Shown: positions 1-18,059, counted from the first letter of the stretch. The stretch: DNA of 64,000 nucleotides from Euryodendron excelsum (GCA_033060915.1 CM065382.1:7249001-7313000), one strand, 5' to 3'. Notes: a model not told the origin generated them from the sequence alone. Program-made: numbers and translations.

Positions 1-518
1 GGAGTTGGCAAATAAAGAACAAGGGGGGAAAAACAGACATTGAGAGATCTAAACATTAAAAAAATATTCATTTCAAGCTAGTTTGGCACACAAACTAATG
101 GGACTTTTATTGTGCATTAGCTAGTTCAGAAAACATAAATATTCAATAAAGTCCATTGTCAAGTTTAATAGTAAATACAGTAGGACTACCTTCTGAAAAA
201 CTACTTAAATGAGGTGATTCACCAAGTTTCTGATATATAAACGAAAATAATTGAAATAGAATAAGCGTGGACACCTACAAGATTTCTTTGATCCAAAAGA
301 AGCTCTAAATTGACCAAAAGGTTGTTTAAGTAATAAAAAAAGGTTGCTTGACAAGATTTACAAGCATGATTAATCTTCAAACCTTACTAATCACATCTAA
401 AGAATGACATATCATTGGCTTGAAAAGATTAAGAAGTGCATTGGCAATGGCAAAAGGCAGTGATCCTACAATAAAGAATCTCAAGAATTGAATGAAAAAT
501 GAAGGGTAACAAACTTAC
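1..518. other. Intron or 3' flank of the first gene; no exon seen
   Basis: AT-rich sequence left of donor GTAAGTTT at 518 (minus strand). I see no convincing acceptor followed by an open frame, so this is read as intron sequence of the partial gene. Confidence 0.4.
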
Positions 519-2543
519 GGCGCTCCATGAAGTAGAATAATCATCAGTAGAAAGCAACCAACTGCTAGCCATTGATTGTGAACTCAACCTGTTGGTTGAC
601 ATATCCAGATCCAGTAGCTCATTGACATGGCTGTCATCATCATCATCAATGTTCCTTCTCCTTTTCTTTCTACGTTTTTCTTTCTTCTTGTGTCTGCCTC
701 TAACTGAAGCCTTCTCATCCAAATCTGAACCCCAGTGTTCTAAAAGTCCAACATGATGTGACAACTCATATTTGTCAGACTTGCGAAAACTTATTCCATT
801 ATCAATGAACAGTGATTCCCAGGACTCAGGAGTCTGGCACTCCTCTGATAATCTGCAATGACGAGCCCAAGACTCCAGTCCCAACCATTTTATCGATTCT
901 ATGGTCTTTGCCTTAGAGCATTCTTTCATTATTGAGGCCAAACTATTGGGATGGCGTGATGACATGCAAATCTGCATGACAATATCTTTGATTTTTGCCT
1001 TTTCCTCCTCGTCCTCCTCTTCACGTACAAGCCGCAGAAGCAGGCGTCCTTGACTAATGACTGCATTTAGGAGAAGTAGCTGATCGACATATACAGAACC
1101 ATTGCACTTCGAAAGTATAACCTCAAGCCAATATGATGAGTTACAAAAATCTATTGATTCCATTCTCGGATTGAGAACTTCACAGAGTAATTCCAGGAAA
1201 ATACGTAACTCCTGTTCTTCAAGAATAATAAGAAGGTGGTGACATAAAGAGGAGAAAGATTCCTCCATTAGATACTCATTCACAACTTCCCACACTTCAT
1301 TTGAATCCTCCTTGTACATCAAACCAACAAAAATATCTACAAAGAATTTTGTGTCAATGAAGAAAATCTCACCATCTTCTAACGACTCAGCAAACTCATT
1401 GGATGACCAAAATTCAGGCACATTTTCAAGAAAATTTTCCACTGTTCGTTGGACATCCAAATCAAGGAAGTAATGAGGCTTCGTAGCAACCATGGCAGGA
1501 GATTGGCCATGTTTGCCCTTCCACTCAAGCTCCTCCCAACAGATGTCCCGATTAACAAAAGCAAATTGGGACAGTGCCTTAGCACCTTTTCTGTGCCCCA
1601 AACCACCAGTACCATCAAAATTAGAAAACCATTGCAAGATTCGCCTAGGATTTCCTGCATTGTTCAAGAGTAATTGCACAATAAGAACTCTCTAAAATTT
1701 CGTATCAAAAGCTGAGCTCTCCCTACAACCTCTGATTTGTATCAAACGCCAATTGTGAAACAAATTTATAACATGCAGAAAGAGGGACTAGACAAAGTCA
1801 TTCAGCTGTCTGGGTCACTGCTAACTGAGGGTGTTGGGAGTGGTGGACTGAGTACACACCAAACCTTAGGCACTATTAGCAAAAGTGGCTGCCCTCATAT
1901 TTGAATTTGCAATCTCGTGCTTGCCAGCCTGAGCTTTAGCAATCGCTAAGCAATGACTCCTAAGGAGGCACTACATAGGAACTACTTGTCATACTTGCCC
2001 TCACACAGGATAAACAGAACTCTTAAGAAAAGAAACTTCTGCATCATTTGAGATGACATATAGTGGACTAAAATCTAGAGGCTGGAGCTACAAGAATAGG
2101 TTACAGCTACTAGACAAACTATCCGAATTAAAAATAATTTCATTATTAAAAGAAGAAAAGGGAAAACTCTATGCGCCAACACTGACTTGCCTTTAAAGAA
2201 GTTCTCCAGCAGGCGACTTTTCTTGGCTAGGATACACCCTGCTTTGCATGGCTTCTTCTCAAAGATTATTTGCACAACTTGAGCTGCTAGGGCCCGCTTC
2301 AGTGGCTTGGATCTCAATATCTTCACAAATAGCTCACACTGATGGCTGGGAGTGATAGAACTTATGCTTGAAAGACTGTTGCAAAGCCACAATCGAGCCT
2401 CAGATCGTCCTCCGCATGACACAAGTAGTGACCAGATCATGGATTGCAACTTATTTAAGAGAGAGATTTGTTGCTTAAAAGATTCCTCATCCCCAGCATC
2501 ACTCCAGTTAGGTTCAGATAGAAATAATTGTACCATTTTATGC
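519..2543 (-). CDS. Conserved plant protein of unknown function, partial (3' end off the window, 5' exons unresolved)
   Basis: Two coding exons join in frame on the minus strand: 2543-2187 and 1689-519. The first follows an acceptor ending CTTCCAG and ends at donor GTCAGT. The second follows an acceptor AG and ends at donor GTAAGTTT after Ser-Trp-Ser-Ala. The protein is mostly helical and Leu/Glu-rich, with an acidic run (EEEDEEEKAK). Near its C-terminal side is a strongly basic stretch (KKKEKRRKKRRR, about 660-700) followed by five Asp, which suggests nuclear or nucleolar location. I recognise no catalytic motif and cannot name the family. The next 3' exon is not evident in 1-518 and probably lies left of the window. 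An upstream coding exon must exist because exon 2543-2187 starts with the last base of a codon. Minus-strand splice-like sites at 5793 (CAG|GTAAAC) and around a 48-base block 5601-5648 may mark 5' exons. Confidence 0.6.
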
Positions 2544-5500
2544 CTGGAAGTTGAAACATCAAATAGCATACAGAATAGCACAGGTTATGAAGTGGAGAGA
2601 GAAAGGCACTGTGAATATGAAACACAAGAAAGAGAATTTATTGGGAAAGCAGCTCCGATATTGAATAACACAGTAGAGCCTCATGATCAAGATTTAGCCC
2701 TTGAACCTACATTCTAAATAAAACTAGTGTTTTGGCAGAGTTCCTAAGTCATACTTTTTCTCAATGACACAGTTGCATACCACTTTGAAAGCAAAAGCAT
2801 GCATTCCATTCAAATTGTCATAAACAACATGATGAAGACTGTACCAAAGAAAGGTAAATGAATAAACGAAGCCAAAAGACAACTCAATTTATGCCGTGCA
2901 TCAACTGTTTTCTTGTTTTTCTTTCCTGTGTGCTCTTTTTTATTTTCCCTTTGGTTGGGGTTTAATGGGGGAAGGGTGCCTGAAAATTTCCCATACACTT
3001 AAAAGTGGTTGGAAAATTCAATACAAAGAATCTTTCCAGTTTTTTAGCAGTCTAGGTTGTTATATATCACAGAAGGCAATAAATTTGATACTCCAAATAC
3101 AAAAAATCATCACACACCAACATAAATTTCAGTTATGATTCAGTTAATCACATAAGCTGAAAAGTTTGCAAGACATAAACCTTGTCTCTTTGTGAAACTG
3201 AATTTTGAAGAGTTCCTATCAAAAACATCACAACACAACCAAATATAATCCAAAAAACAATATTACCCTATTTAAACATGAAGCTGAAAATTTAGTGGTA
3301 ATGCCATGAATCTCAGTTGGAACATTCGTTCAAACACTTAGGATGCAAAAATTTTCAACCCATATTAATTTGGTTCCATCACCACATAAGAATTTCACAT
3401 GCGCACAAATTGAATCCCAAGAACAACCACATGTCAGTCAAGACTAATATTTGTAACAACAATCATGGACTCTCATTAACCAAACATCATACATAATAAG
3501 AGAAATATTGAACAATTCTAACCCTGTTTACAGATAAAAATCTGAGACGATATCAGCTTGGGAAGTTGAAGTACTGGTCTTCAAACATTAACCCATATAT
3601 AAACACACAATAAAGGTGGTAGAAACGTGGAGAATAAAGGATGTGTGATCTTAGAAAGCGGTGGAAGAGCAAGGCAGAGGAATTTGGATTTGAGGCAGCG
3701 CAAATGCAGACAACAGGATTTGCTCACTACCGAAGTTCTTCTGCGATGGATTTTGTCGGGCACATGTGATTGGTTGTTTTTGCAGAAAGACGATACATCA
3801 TGATTAGTTGGTCTGACGGCAAAGCAGCGGGCCGTAATGTGAGACCTGGTTAGTATGGCAGTGAATCTTACTGTCAATGAGGCCAATAGTCGTCAAAAAG
3901 GAATGGTTATGTGCGAAGGGCAGAAAACACAAAGTTGAACCACAGGTTTAACTCCAAAGGCAGCACAGGCAACTTAGCTTATTTTTAGGTTAGCATTACA
4001 ATGCCTAGTTGTGCAATCAATATCCCAAATAGGTAGTGGAGTGAGCAGGTGAAGTCTCATAAGAATGGTGGCTTGATTATCCACTAACTATTTTTCGTTA
4101 TAGGACGTATTTATGACTCTAGCATATTCAAGTGTTGTAAAATAATTTTAAGGTACTCCAACAGGTTCTTAATCGAAAGACGTTATGGAACCGAAATTTA
4201 AATAAAATTTCGGGTTTACTTCCAGTATGAAGCTAGATCTAGCCTCCTAGTTATGGTCCTGGGGTAACCGTAACCCTACACTTGCTAGAAGCCTTCTTCA
4301 ATTTCTAATTTTGAAGGATATCTTTCATAGCATTGTAAATCATCTGGACGTTGATTTAGTCTTCTTGAATCTTGGATATCAGCTCGTTTTAGAATCATAG
4401 CGAGTTTTGGCACGTTCGTTAGCAGCACCTTATCTTGCATAATCTTGTTGATACTAAAGAAGAGTCGGCTTAGTTAAGAAGGCATAATAAGTTTTTAACC
4501 TATCAGTTGATGCAACTCTATTTGGTGAATCATGAAGGAGATCCCATCTAATTGGATGATGAATCTGAGGACCCATGTCAAGGACATGCTTGTGGCATAA
4601 AGCCACCAACTCTGGGACGATAGAAGATGAGAGAGGAATATTAAATAAAAGCCCATAGGTTATAAGCGGAGTTCATTCACTCCTAGACAAAGGCAAAATC
4701 CTCTGCTTAACAGAATTACTAAAGTTGTTAAAAGCAAGAACAGAGATCTATAAACCACATTGTTGAAGAAGATGAAAAATAAGTACTTAAACTAGTGAGG
4801 TGATTAGGTTTCCAATGTTAAGTAATCTAATCACCAGTCTTCTTACAGTAGATAGGCTTCTGCAAGTAATGGGAGAAAGGAAACATCTTTTGTTAGACAG
4901 AACAACCTAATCGAGTGTGATTAGTATTTTAACTTTTAAGGCAAATCACTACAAGAGGAAGGAGCTTATGATGAAAAATGATGTATTAACATAACAAGGG
5001 CTTTACAAAGACCAGATGCAAAGTAAATTTTTGCCACCAAATGTACTGAATGACAATCATCAATGACAGAAGTCGTGAAATGTTCTCTAAATAACCAGGC
5101 AATGTTCAGAAAAAATCAATAAATGCGTGTTACACCAAATATTGAAACTTTCATCGTTATTTGTCAATTCTTCGGAATATACAACACTTATTATGGTTCA
5201 AATCTCACTAAAATTTAGTAAAGCCTTCATATTACGAAATTTTACCACTCCTGCTAAACTCCAACCATGTATAACTCGCGAATAATTCATCAATTGGGTT
5301 GATAATCCAATTAATGTTCTTAGTGTGACAAAACTATACTAGTCAATGAAATCGATTCAGTAGTTCTCTGGGCAGAAGGATAATCTTCAGCAATTAAAAG
5401 AGCACAACTGGGTTCACAATAAAATCATACTTTTCAACAACATTGGTTACATGGGCATAAATGGACATTTTATTCAGGTATACAAATGCCTGATGGGGCT

Positions 5501-6560
5501 GTTATACATCAAAGATAGACTATTGGTAGCTAAGAGTGGAAATCACGTAATATATTCAAAGAACATCATACATGAAAAGGAGAGAGAAAAGATTACACAC
5601 CAGTATATAGATCACCAGTAGCGCCTACATATGCAGAAATTCTCAAATCTGGAACCCTAGAAAGCGGAAATAGGAGCACATAAACCTTATATCAGTGTAT
5701 TTATGAGTTTGTATGAGTCTATATAGATAGCTATAGGTGCAAGAAAAAATCTATCGGCAAACTTTTTTTGACTATTGCAAACTGAGGTTTACCTGAAATG
5801 GAGACTACTTCGGTGGGAAAGACAGCTCTTCCGGAGTTCTAATATTCTGGTGCGACTTGCTTTAACTTTGCTTGTATCAGTTTCCAAACGCCCTTTGCCG
5901 TAAAATTTTAGGTATAATTACAAAAGTGCCCTCTAAACTGTAAAATATGTCACATTCCTGAGTTCGGTTTCAATTACGGTTTTGATTTCGTTTTCATGTT
6001 TTGGAAAACAAAAAAATTTGGGAACACCTTTTTTTTATTCTCAAAAATAAAAAAAAATAGGACCATGAAAAAGAACCCTCATTTTCATATTATATTTATT
6101 AAAAAAATAAAAATAGTTTTAAAAAATCAAAAACACATTTTTAGTGATCCTTGAAATTGGGATATTTTTTGAAAAAAATAACTTGAAAATAAGTTTCAAA
6201 ATCGGCTTACCAAACATTGTTTAGGCAGAAATTTTTTAAAAATTAATCTGCCAAATACAGTTTGATCAAATTTTGAAAAATAAAAACAAAAAATCAAAAT
6301 CAAAACTCGTTAAAATTTTTTAAATTATTAATTTATATAAATTAACACTTTTTTGTTAAAAATCTGTTAAAAGAGTGAATAAAAAATTATTATGTAACTT
6401 AAATATGTTCACAAAATCATGATTTTATATATAAATGGACATTTCTTATTATAATACAAATTGTTCTTATATTTACATGTTGGATATTTTATTCCTAATA
6501 AACACAGGCGGGGATAGCATAACCCCGAAAACAAACACTACATACTGGAGCGAGTTAAAT
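2544..6560. other. Upstream part of the partial gene, mostly intron-like, then a divergent promoter region
   Basis: No long credible reading frame. Minus-strand candidate 5' exons: a segment ending at 5793 with donor CAG|GTAAAC, and a 48-base block 5648-5601 flanked by TTCCAG and GTGTGT. Either may be untranslated. A minus-strand frame at 3886-3581 begins like a targeting peptide but matches nothing I know. 5930-6500 is A/T-rich with long A and T runs. It lies between the presumed 5' end of the minus-strand gene (about 5930) and the GPN3 transcript (about 6560), so it is probably a shared divergent promoter. Confidence 0.35.
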
Positions 6561-7294
6561 AATACAATCACCGCCACCGCGAAGAAGGATTCTGCGCTCC
6601 CTCTATATCATTTGCTCCCCTCTCTCTCTACACTCGGCAGCAGTACCCTTGACACACAACGGTGCGTCTCTCTCGCTCTATATGTATATATTATATGTAT
6701 GTATATCGGTTTTCTTCTTTGTTCGTATGCAAGTTTATCGTTAGGGCTACACTAATTAGTTTAATGCTCTAGTTTGATAAACAGCAGTGTAGCTTAGGGT
6801 TTTAGATATCTAATGAATTATTTTGATTTATCGAGTATTTGGATTCCGCAATCAAAATAACTAGGTAGAGGCGATAAAGATGATAATGAATGACCGCACT
6901 CATGTTTTCCTTTGTCTAAAGAGATGAAATATTGTTGTATGCGATATAGGAAAGTGGTTTACTTTCCAAATCTAGAGAGTGAATGCTGTTCTGCACGAAT
7001 TTGATTGGAAGTGCAGTTAAAGGGATTCACCCACTAATTAAGGTTTTTTTATTTTTTATAAAAGGAATGTTTTATTTGTTTTTCTAAACATATGTTACAA
7101 GTTTGATGTGATACCTTTATTTTTATGTGATGGTAATTCAGGTATTGTTATGTTATGGCTTACTCTGATGTACTGAATTTCTTGTTCACGGCTGGTGTTT
7201 GGTGTGCTACGTATGCTTTTGTTGCAGTTTTTGGGGTTTTCCAGATATCCAATATCATCCGTACCTCTATCTTTAATTGATAAAGCGAGCTGTA

Positions 7295-10200
7295 ATGGGT
7301 TACGCACAGCTAGTTATTGGACCTGCAGGCAGTGGCAAGGTGATTGATTAGAATTTGACATCTCATTGATTGTTTTATCTTTCTAAATTTTTGAAATACT
7401 CGTGTTGGACACTCGGATAAAGGTATGATATGAGTCCGATATGGCTAGTTAGACATGCATGCAATGAATATGTATAAATAATTGAGTTTATTATAGAACC
7501 ATTGCATAAGACTTGTATTTTAGGCATAAATTTTTGTATTTTAGTTTCTAAATACCATTTTACCTTATATATTAAAAGAAATACTTGAACTCCAAGTGTC
7601 CTGGATACAAGATGAATCCAATGCCAAGACACATATCCACACCGGACCCTATTCCCGAGTCTAGGTAACATAACATCTGGCTTTTGATTTATGTCCTTAC
7701 TATGTACATGGAGATATTAGACTAGTTTCTCTGGGTTTACAGATGGCCGTTTAACAAGATTGCCATTTTTTTTTATAATCTCGTTCACCCCGCCCCCCCA
7801 CAAAACCAACAAAATAAAAAATAAAAAAACAACAACAACAACTACAAAAATGTATCTTCTTTTTAATTTTTTCAATGATTTGGTCACACTATACTGACTA
7901 TCTACGTATATAATTCTTTCTTCACCAGTCTACATACTGCTCTAGTTTGTACCAACACTGTGAAACTATGAGGCGAACAATTCACATTGTGAACTTAGAT
8001 CCTGCTGCTGAAAATTTTGATTATCCCGTCGCCATGGGTAACTAGAGTTCACCCTTTTTTTCATTTCCAGAGTAAGTTTTATTGATTCATTTCCTTCTCT
8101 GGTTTTAGAACAATGAAGCATTGTTTTCCTTGCAGATATCAGGGAACTCATTTGTTTGGATGATGTTATGGAGGAACTTGGATTGGGTCCAAATGGTGGC
8201 CTTATATATTGCATGGAGTATCCTTTGCATTTGAATGTCATATTTTTCTAAATAAGTTTCTTCTCTCATCTTAGATCGTGTTGTCACTTATTTCAACTAG
8301 GGCTCACTGGTTATGTTAAGGAGCTTAAGGGCATTGATTGACATCCCAAGGGAGAGGCAAACCTTTTTTTTTTCTCTCTCTCTCTCTGATTATTTGATTG
8401 CAAGTTTGTGTGGCCTTAACCTTGACACAGGCACCTTGAAGAAAATTTGGATGATTGGCTAACAGAGGAATTGGATAACTACTTGGACGATGACTATTTA
8501 GTTTTTGATTGCCCGGGTATTTATACTCATATCTTTAATTTTTTCCTACTGTAAAAATGTTAAAATTGATAAGAGTGGGAATGGGAACTGATGTGAACAA
8601 TGCAAAGCTCAAACATAGACTCATTACTTACTACTTGAGTTATGTTAAAGAGGTTAGACAGTTAAAACCCCATCTAGAGACTCCTTGAATTGATGGGGTG
8701 TGAAATCTCTACTTTCTTGTAGTTAACTACTATAGATAAACCTAGTAATCTCTCTCCGTCTTTTTTTTTTTTTTTGTTAAAGTTCTTTTCAAACTGTCTG
8801 ATTTTTTTCTTTGGGTGATTCTACGATGGAAAGGAATAACCATTCCTGCCTCATGGAGGGTCTATAAGCAATGAGCCATTTGTTGACCAGCTTTTCTAAT
8901 AGTTTTAAGTAATTTTTGCACTTAAAGAATTGCTATGCAAGATTTCATCTATTTGCTTAACGGAAATAATTCCGATTCATTACAATCATTCTGGCTACTT
9001 TCTACTGACGAGAAGAGTTGGTTGAGTAAGTTTTGTTGGTTTAATTAGAGTTAGGTATGCAAGTATGTAAGTTTGTGTTGGTTTAATTAGAGTTTGTTAT
9101 GCAATATGGTGTATTATATAGTAAGGATTGGCAAGGCACTGAATTTGATTATGTATTTGACTGAATTATGTTCTAATGTTCTGATCTTCAATTACTTTAT
9201 AGGCCAGATAGAACTTTTTTCGCATGTTCCTGTACTTAAGAACTTCGTGGAGCATTTAAAGCGTAAAAACTTCAACGTTTGTGTTGTGTACTTGCTTGAT
9301 TCACAGGTTTGTATGTATATGTTTTCTCTACCCTAATTTCAGTTTGTAATTTCACCACTTGTTCTACCACGTGTCTTTACTGAAACTGAATAGTTCTAAT
9401 TTCTTTTTGTACATCAGTTCATGACTGATGTCACCAAGTTTATAAGTGGTTGCATGGCTTCACTTTCTGCAATGGTTCAGCTTGAGCTACCCCATGTTAA
9501 CATTCTCTCCAAAATGGACCTTGTCACAAACAAAAGAGACATTGAAGAGTTAGTCCTTTCACAATTTGCTACAGTTTTCTACCTGTTTATGTTCATCGTA
9601 CTTTACTTTTAATCCATTTGTATCTTTATCATTCTTAGTTACTTGAATCCAGAGCCTCAAGTTTTACTGTCAGAGTTGAATCAACGCATGGCTCCTCAAT
9701 TTGAAAAGCTTAACAAAGCTTTGATTGAATTGGTAAGTCATCATTAAGCAGCTCCAATTGTGTACTACTGCCATTTAAATCTGCACGTGGACTTTGTAAG
9801 AACCAATGTTCCCCCACTTCGTGTTGATCTTTGTTGCATCCCATTTTGAAGTTGCTTAATTAATTTTTTTCCTTTATAAAAATTTCTCTGTGGAGAATAG
9901 CCTAACTGCAATTTTGATATGATGTGGTTCTCCTCTACAAACTTCTTAATGAAATGGGGTGATCCAACCTTTTGGTTGTATGATCTGTTGTATGTGTGCT
10001 TACCCGCATGTGTGCTCATGGGCACATATATGGTAGGTAGGTAAATATGCTCATATGTTTTTGTGTATTAACTGCCTATTTATTTTCTCTCTTACTGAAA
10101 TGCTGCATGTGCACTTTCTTGACTCAGCACCATGGTCCATTATCGATACATTTTATGTTTACCCTATAAAATACAATAATTTGTTGGCATTCTTTCCGTT

Positions 10201-11854
10201 TTAATAAGTGATCTTATTACTGTCAATGTATGATTGTTGTTAGTTTTGGCCTTGATGGGTAATAAATATACATGGCTGTCTCCTGTTAACCATAGTTCTC
10301 TTCATCTTTCTTGGAACCATAGTTTTCCCCTGTAACCATGGTTCTTTTGTGACTGCTTATTAGTCTTAATTTTGGTTGTAACAGGTGGATCAGTATAGCA
10401 TGGTAAGCTTCGTGCCTCTGGACTTGACGAAAGAGAGCAGGTAATGCGTGTGTGTGTGTGTGTGGGTGGGGGTGGGTGGGCGGGCTGCACTTAGGCAAAT
10501 GTGCATGTTTTTGCAGACAGACATACACCTGCACCAATGCATACACCCAGTTGTGCACGGATGTGAGTTTATAGTCATATGACTCATATGCTTTGCACAT
10601 TTAGTGAGAGTGGAAACCAGACAATTTATAGTTTTATATGGCTTCCTTTGAAGAGACTTAGAGATTAGTTCCACATGAGAATGATTTATGCTTTCTTTGC
10701 CTACATTTAGATATACAAATGCAAATGCGGAGCCTAAGACATCGGATGTGAGTTTATAGTCATATGACTCGTATGCTTTGCACATTTAGTGATAGTGGAA
10801 ACCAGACAAGTTATAGTTTTATATGGCCTCCTGTAAAGAGACTTAGAGGTTAGTTCCACATGAGAATTATTTATGCTTTCTTTGCCTACATTTAGATATA
10901 CAAATGTAAATGCGAAGCCTAAGACATTGTGCTGGGCTAGTTCCCGCTGATGAAGATGGTTTATCTGACTTGTTGCCTTGGACTCGTTCTTTCTGGGGTA
11001 AACATTATGGTTAGGGTAAAATGCAGTGCCTGTAACTCAAGTGGACTCCATGGTTATTTTATAAAGTTCGTTGATCCATCAGCAGATTCTTTTGACATCA
11101 TGTGTTAGGTTTTAGCTTTCTTTCTATTTTTTCAAAGATTTCTGGCAAATTTCCAGCTGAACAGATTGATTAAGTGGCCAGCTTCTTGCCATTTGTCAGT
11201 TCTTTATGCTTTATTTGGTTCTTGGATTTGTCGGCTGTGTGGATCAAGAATTTGATGATGGAAAAGAAAAGAAAAAGGAAAAAGAAAATTTCAGAACAAA
11301 AATACTCTTTCATTTTGTTCTTTGTTCCCTTACCTTTTCCTTTTCCTTTGATAAATCCAGGGTCAAACATGGCATTAAGGGAAAAGAAAATGGAAAATAA
11401 AGGGAATTAAATTCGTAGTTTTTGTTGGGTTGGGAAGGGAAAATGAGAAAAAAATTAATGGCCATTTCTTGAAAAATTCTTTTTTTTTTTTTTTTTGGGG
11501 GGGGGGAGGGAGGGGGGGGAATGTTTGGTTATCCGGAGTAAAATCAATGCATACAAGAAATTTCCTTTCCCTCATCAAATCCGAGAGCCATAGCGTGAAT
11601 CTGCTGGTGGTAAACAAGTCTTTTTCGATGCACTTTGTAAAGCAAAGCTCTCTGGGTTATACTTCGTAGGAGTAGCAATAGATGAATGCAGACTCATGGT
11701 TTCAAAAGTGCTCGTGTCAGTTGACTAACAGTGGCCTTTTCTCTTCTTGTCCTTTTACAGTATACGATACGTCTTATCGCAAATTGACAACTGCATTCAA
11801 TATGGAGAAGATGAAGATGTGAAGGTTAAGGATTTCGATCCAGAGGATGATTAG
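7295..11854 (+). CDS. GPN3: GPN-loop GTPase 3, complete, nine coding exons, 266 aa
   Basis: Coding exons: 7295-7339, 7929-8037, 8136-8217, 8431-8516, 9203-9306, 9418-9548, 9639-9732, 10385-10440, 11761-11854. All junctions keep frame and give 266 residues, the usual family size. Visible motifs: P-loop GPAGSGK (residues 9-15); the diagnostic GPN triplet at 69-71 in [10 protein letters not shown]3 box DCPGQ (105-109); G4-like SKMD (173-176); acidic tail ending DFDPEDD. GPN GTPases dimerise and help assemble and import RNA polymerase II; GPN3 acts with GPN1. A non-coding first exon probably lies near 6560-6665, with an acceptor close to 7227 or 7242. The ATG at 7295 fits the conserved [10 protein letters not shown] start. 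The 3' UTR runs towards about 12030-12170, tail-to-tail with RPL5. Confidence 0.95.
8218..8430 (+). other. U12-type (minor spliceosome) intron 3 of GPN3
   Basis: The intron starts with GTATCCTTT, the full U12-type 5' splice consensus. Near its end it carries GGCCTTAAC (8412-8420), one or two bases from the U12 branch consensus TTCCTTAAC. The presumed branch A (8418/8419) lies 11-12 bases before the terminal CAG, the short spacing typical of this class. Only this junction restores the codon GAG (Glu79) and the conserved run [12 protein letters not shown]. Confidence 0.9.
10561..10930. repeat. 185-bp tandem duplication in GPN3 intron 8
   Basis: Two adjacent copies, 10561-10745 and about 10746-10930, both start ATGTGAGTTTATAGTC and share landmarks such as CTTTGCACATTTAGTG and TGCCTACATTTAGATA at a constant 185-base offset. 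Only scattered substitutions separate them, so the duplication is fairly recent. It is intronic and does not alter the protein. A GT microsatellite lies just upstream at about 10446-10464. Confidence 0.9.
11480..11519. repeat. Poly-T then poly-G run in GPN3 intron 8
   Basis: About 17 T (11480-11496) are followed by G-rich sequence of three blocks (GGGGGGGGGGAGGGAGGGGGGGG). The G blocks could form a G-quadruplex. Similar T-then-G runs occur at 41276-41336 and, in reverse complement, at 58252-58297. Confidence 0.9.
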
Positions 11855-12961
11855 GGGCTTTATATGTTTTGGCTGCTTTATAGGAGTTGCAATCCCTGTT
11901 GAGGCCACCCTCATGGGCTTAAGACAAGGTGCGGAACATGTGTAGATCTTCTGGCAGAAGGATTTGGACCTCACCTTAACTATTTTGTAGTAGTCGCGCA
12001 TATTTATTGGTTTGCTTCTGCTTTGTAATCACTTATCCTAAGACTTTTACCTCAAAAGACATTTTCCCATTTCTAACCCCCTCCTTGTGAAACATCGGGG
12101 TTACGCCTGGCTAAATTTCTTTTTGAAGTTGTTCTATTTATGGGACTTTGTCTTTTGCATACAAAAGAGAGTTATTCATACCAATTGACTCCAAATTATT
12201 GAACACCCTTAAAACTTCAATGAGATTGAAGGCTTGGTCTGAGTCTTGAATATACCTGCACGTTAAAGGTTTTGACTGACTCGCACAACCAAACGACATG
12301 GTGCTTTAGACCCTTTATTACGTGCTCTAACTTATAAAACAAAGGTCACAGAGGGTAGAACAAGTTTGATTAGCCTAAAAAATATTTCCATCGGTCAAAC
12401 CTCACATGGGCCATTTGCCAAAATTAGATGTAGAACTTTTCTCAATCTAAAATTCTGAGCATCATGCTCCTGCGCTATTCAAATTCATGGAGTGGAAGTC
12501 TGAACGATAACAGAGAGATTGATTGACCTGCATCTTAACATATTATTAAAAAAAAAAATTGTAGCAGAAAAATTAGAAATGAAGCAACAACACGACGGCA
12601 GGATGCAACCTTTGTCTCTCTACCCATTCTCCAGTGCTACCGTTGGCTGTTGGTATAGAGAGAGCTTTCATAATTCAGTTAAAACAGTTGAACCTGGATT
12701 GATTCAATGATCTCAAGATTAACCAAGAACAATCACAAACCGTTCAAAGATCTTTAAAAAGTGCAGGCCAGATAAACAAAGGGCATAACGCTACATTTTC
12801 ACCAAACGTAAGTACCTGATCGTTTGTAATGTTATATAAGCTAAGCATATCTAATTCTAGGCATAACAACGCAAAATTGAGGTTCCTGAAGTAAAATGCA
12901 AAGAAATGGAGAAACAGTAGAAAACAGTGCACAATGAGTACTCAAATTTCTACTGGTGCAT
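11855..12961. other. Convergent 3' flanks of GPN3 and RPL5
   Basis: This holds the GPN3 3' UTR (to roughly 12030-12170) and, from the right, the RPL5 3' UTR. No additional reading frame is credible. Confidence 0.6.
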
Positions 12962-17874
<4,913 letters not shown>

Positions 17875-17892
17875 TGTTGATGCTCGAGATGT

Positions 17893-17893
<1 letters not shown>

Positions 17894-17934
<41 letters not shown>

Positions 17935-18057
17935 TACAGAGAGGGCCAGAGGCAAGTACTCCGAAAGGCACTCAACTATCAAAACCCTAGTGACCCAAGT
18001 CGACGACAATGGACGGCCAGGATTTAATTTCGTTAAATATGAGATGTTAGGGTTTTT
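17894..18057 (-). promoter_or_regulatory. RPL5 5' UTR pyrimidine tract and telo-box promoter motifs
   Basis: (GA)n at 17894-17932 reads as (CT)n in the RPL5 leader, just upstream of the ATG-only exon. Motif TAGGGTTTTG is read on the minus strand at 17981-17990 (AAAACCCTAG on plus). AAAACCCTAA is read on the minus strand at 18048-18057 (TTAGGGTTTT on plus). Telo-boxes (AAACCCTAA) are known promoter elements of plant translation genes. Confidence 0.65.
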
Positions 18058-18059
18058 GA

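Noticed and set aside
2180..2195. Apparent GC-AG intron donor (AAAG|GCAAGT) in the first gene
   Set aside because: It would break the frame of the next exon. The GTCAGT donor four bases on keeps the frame with an available AG.
3581..3886. Minus-strand frame starting like a plastid targeting peptide (MASLTVRFTAILTRSH)
   Set aside because: There is no conserved mature domain and no matching splice sites, and the C-terminal half is hydrophobic by AT/CT composition. It may be intron sequence.
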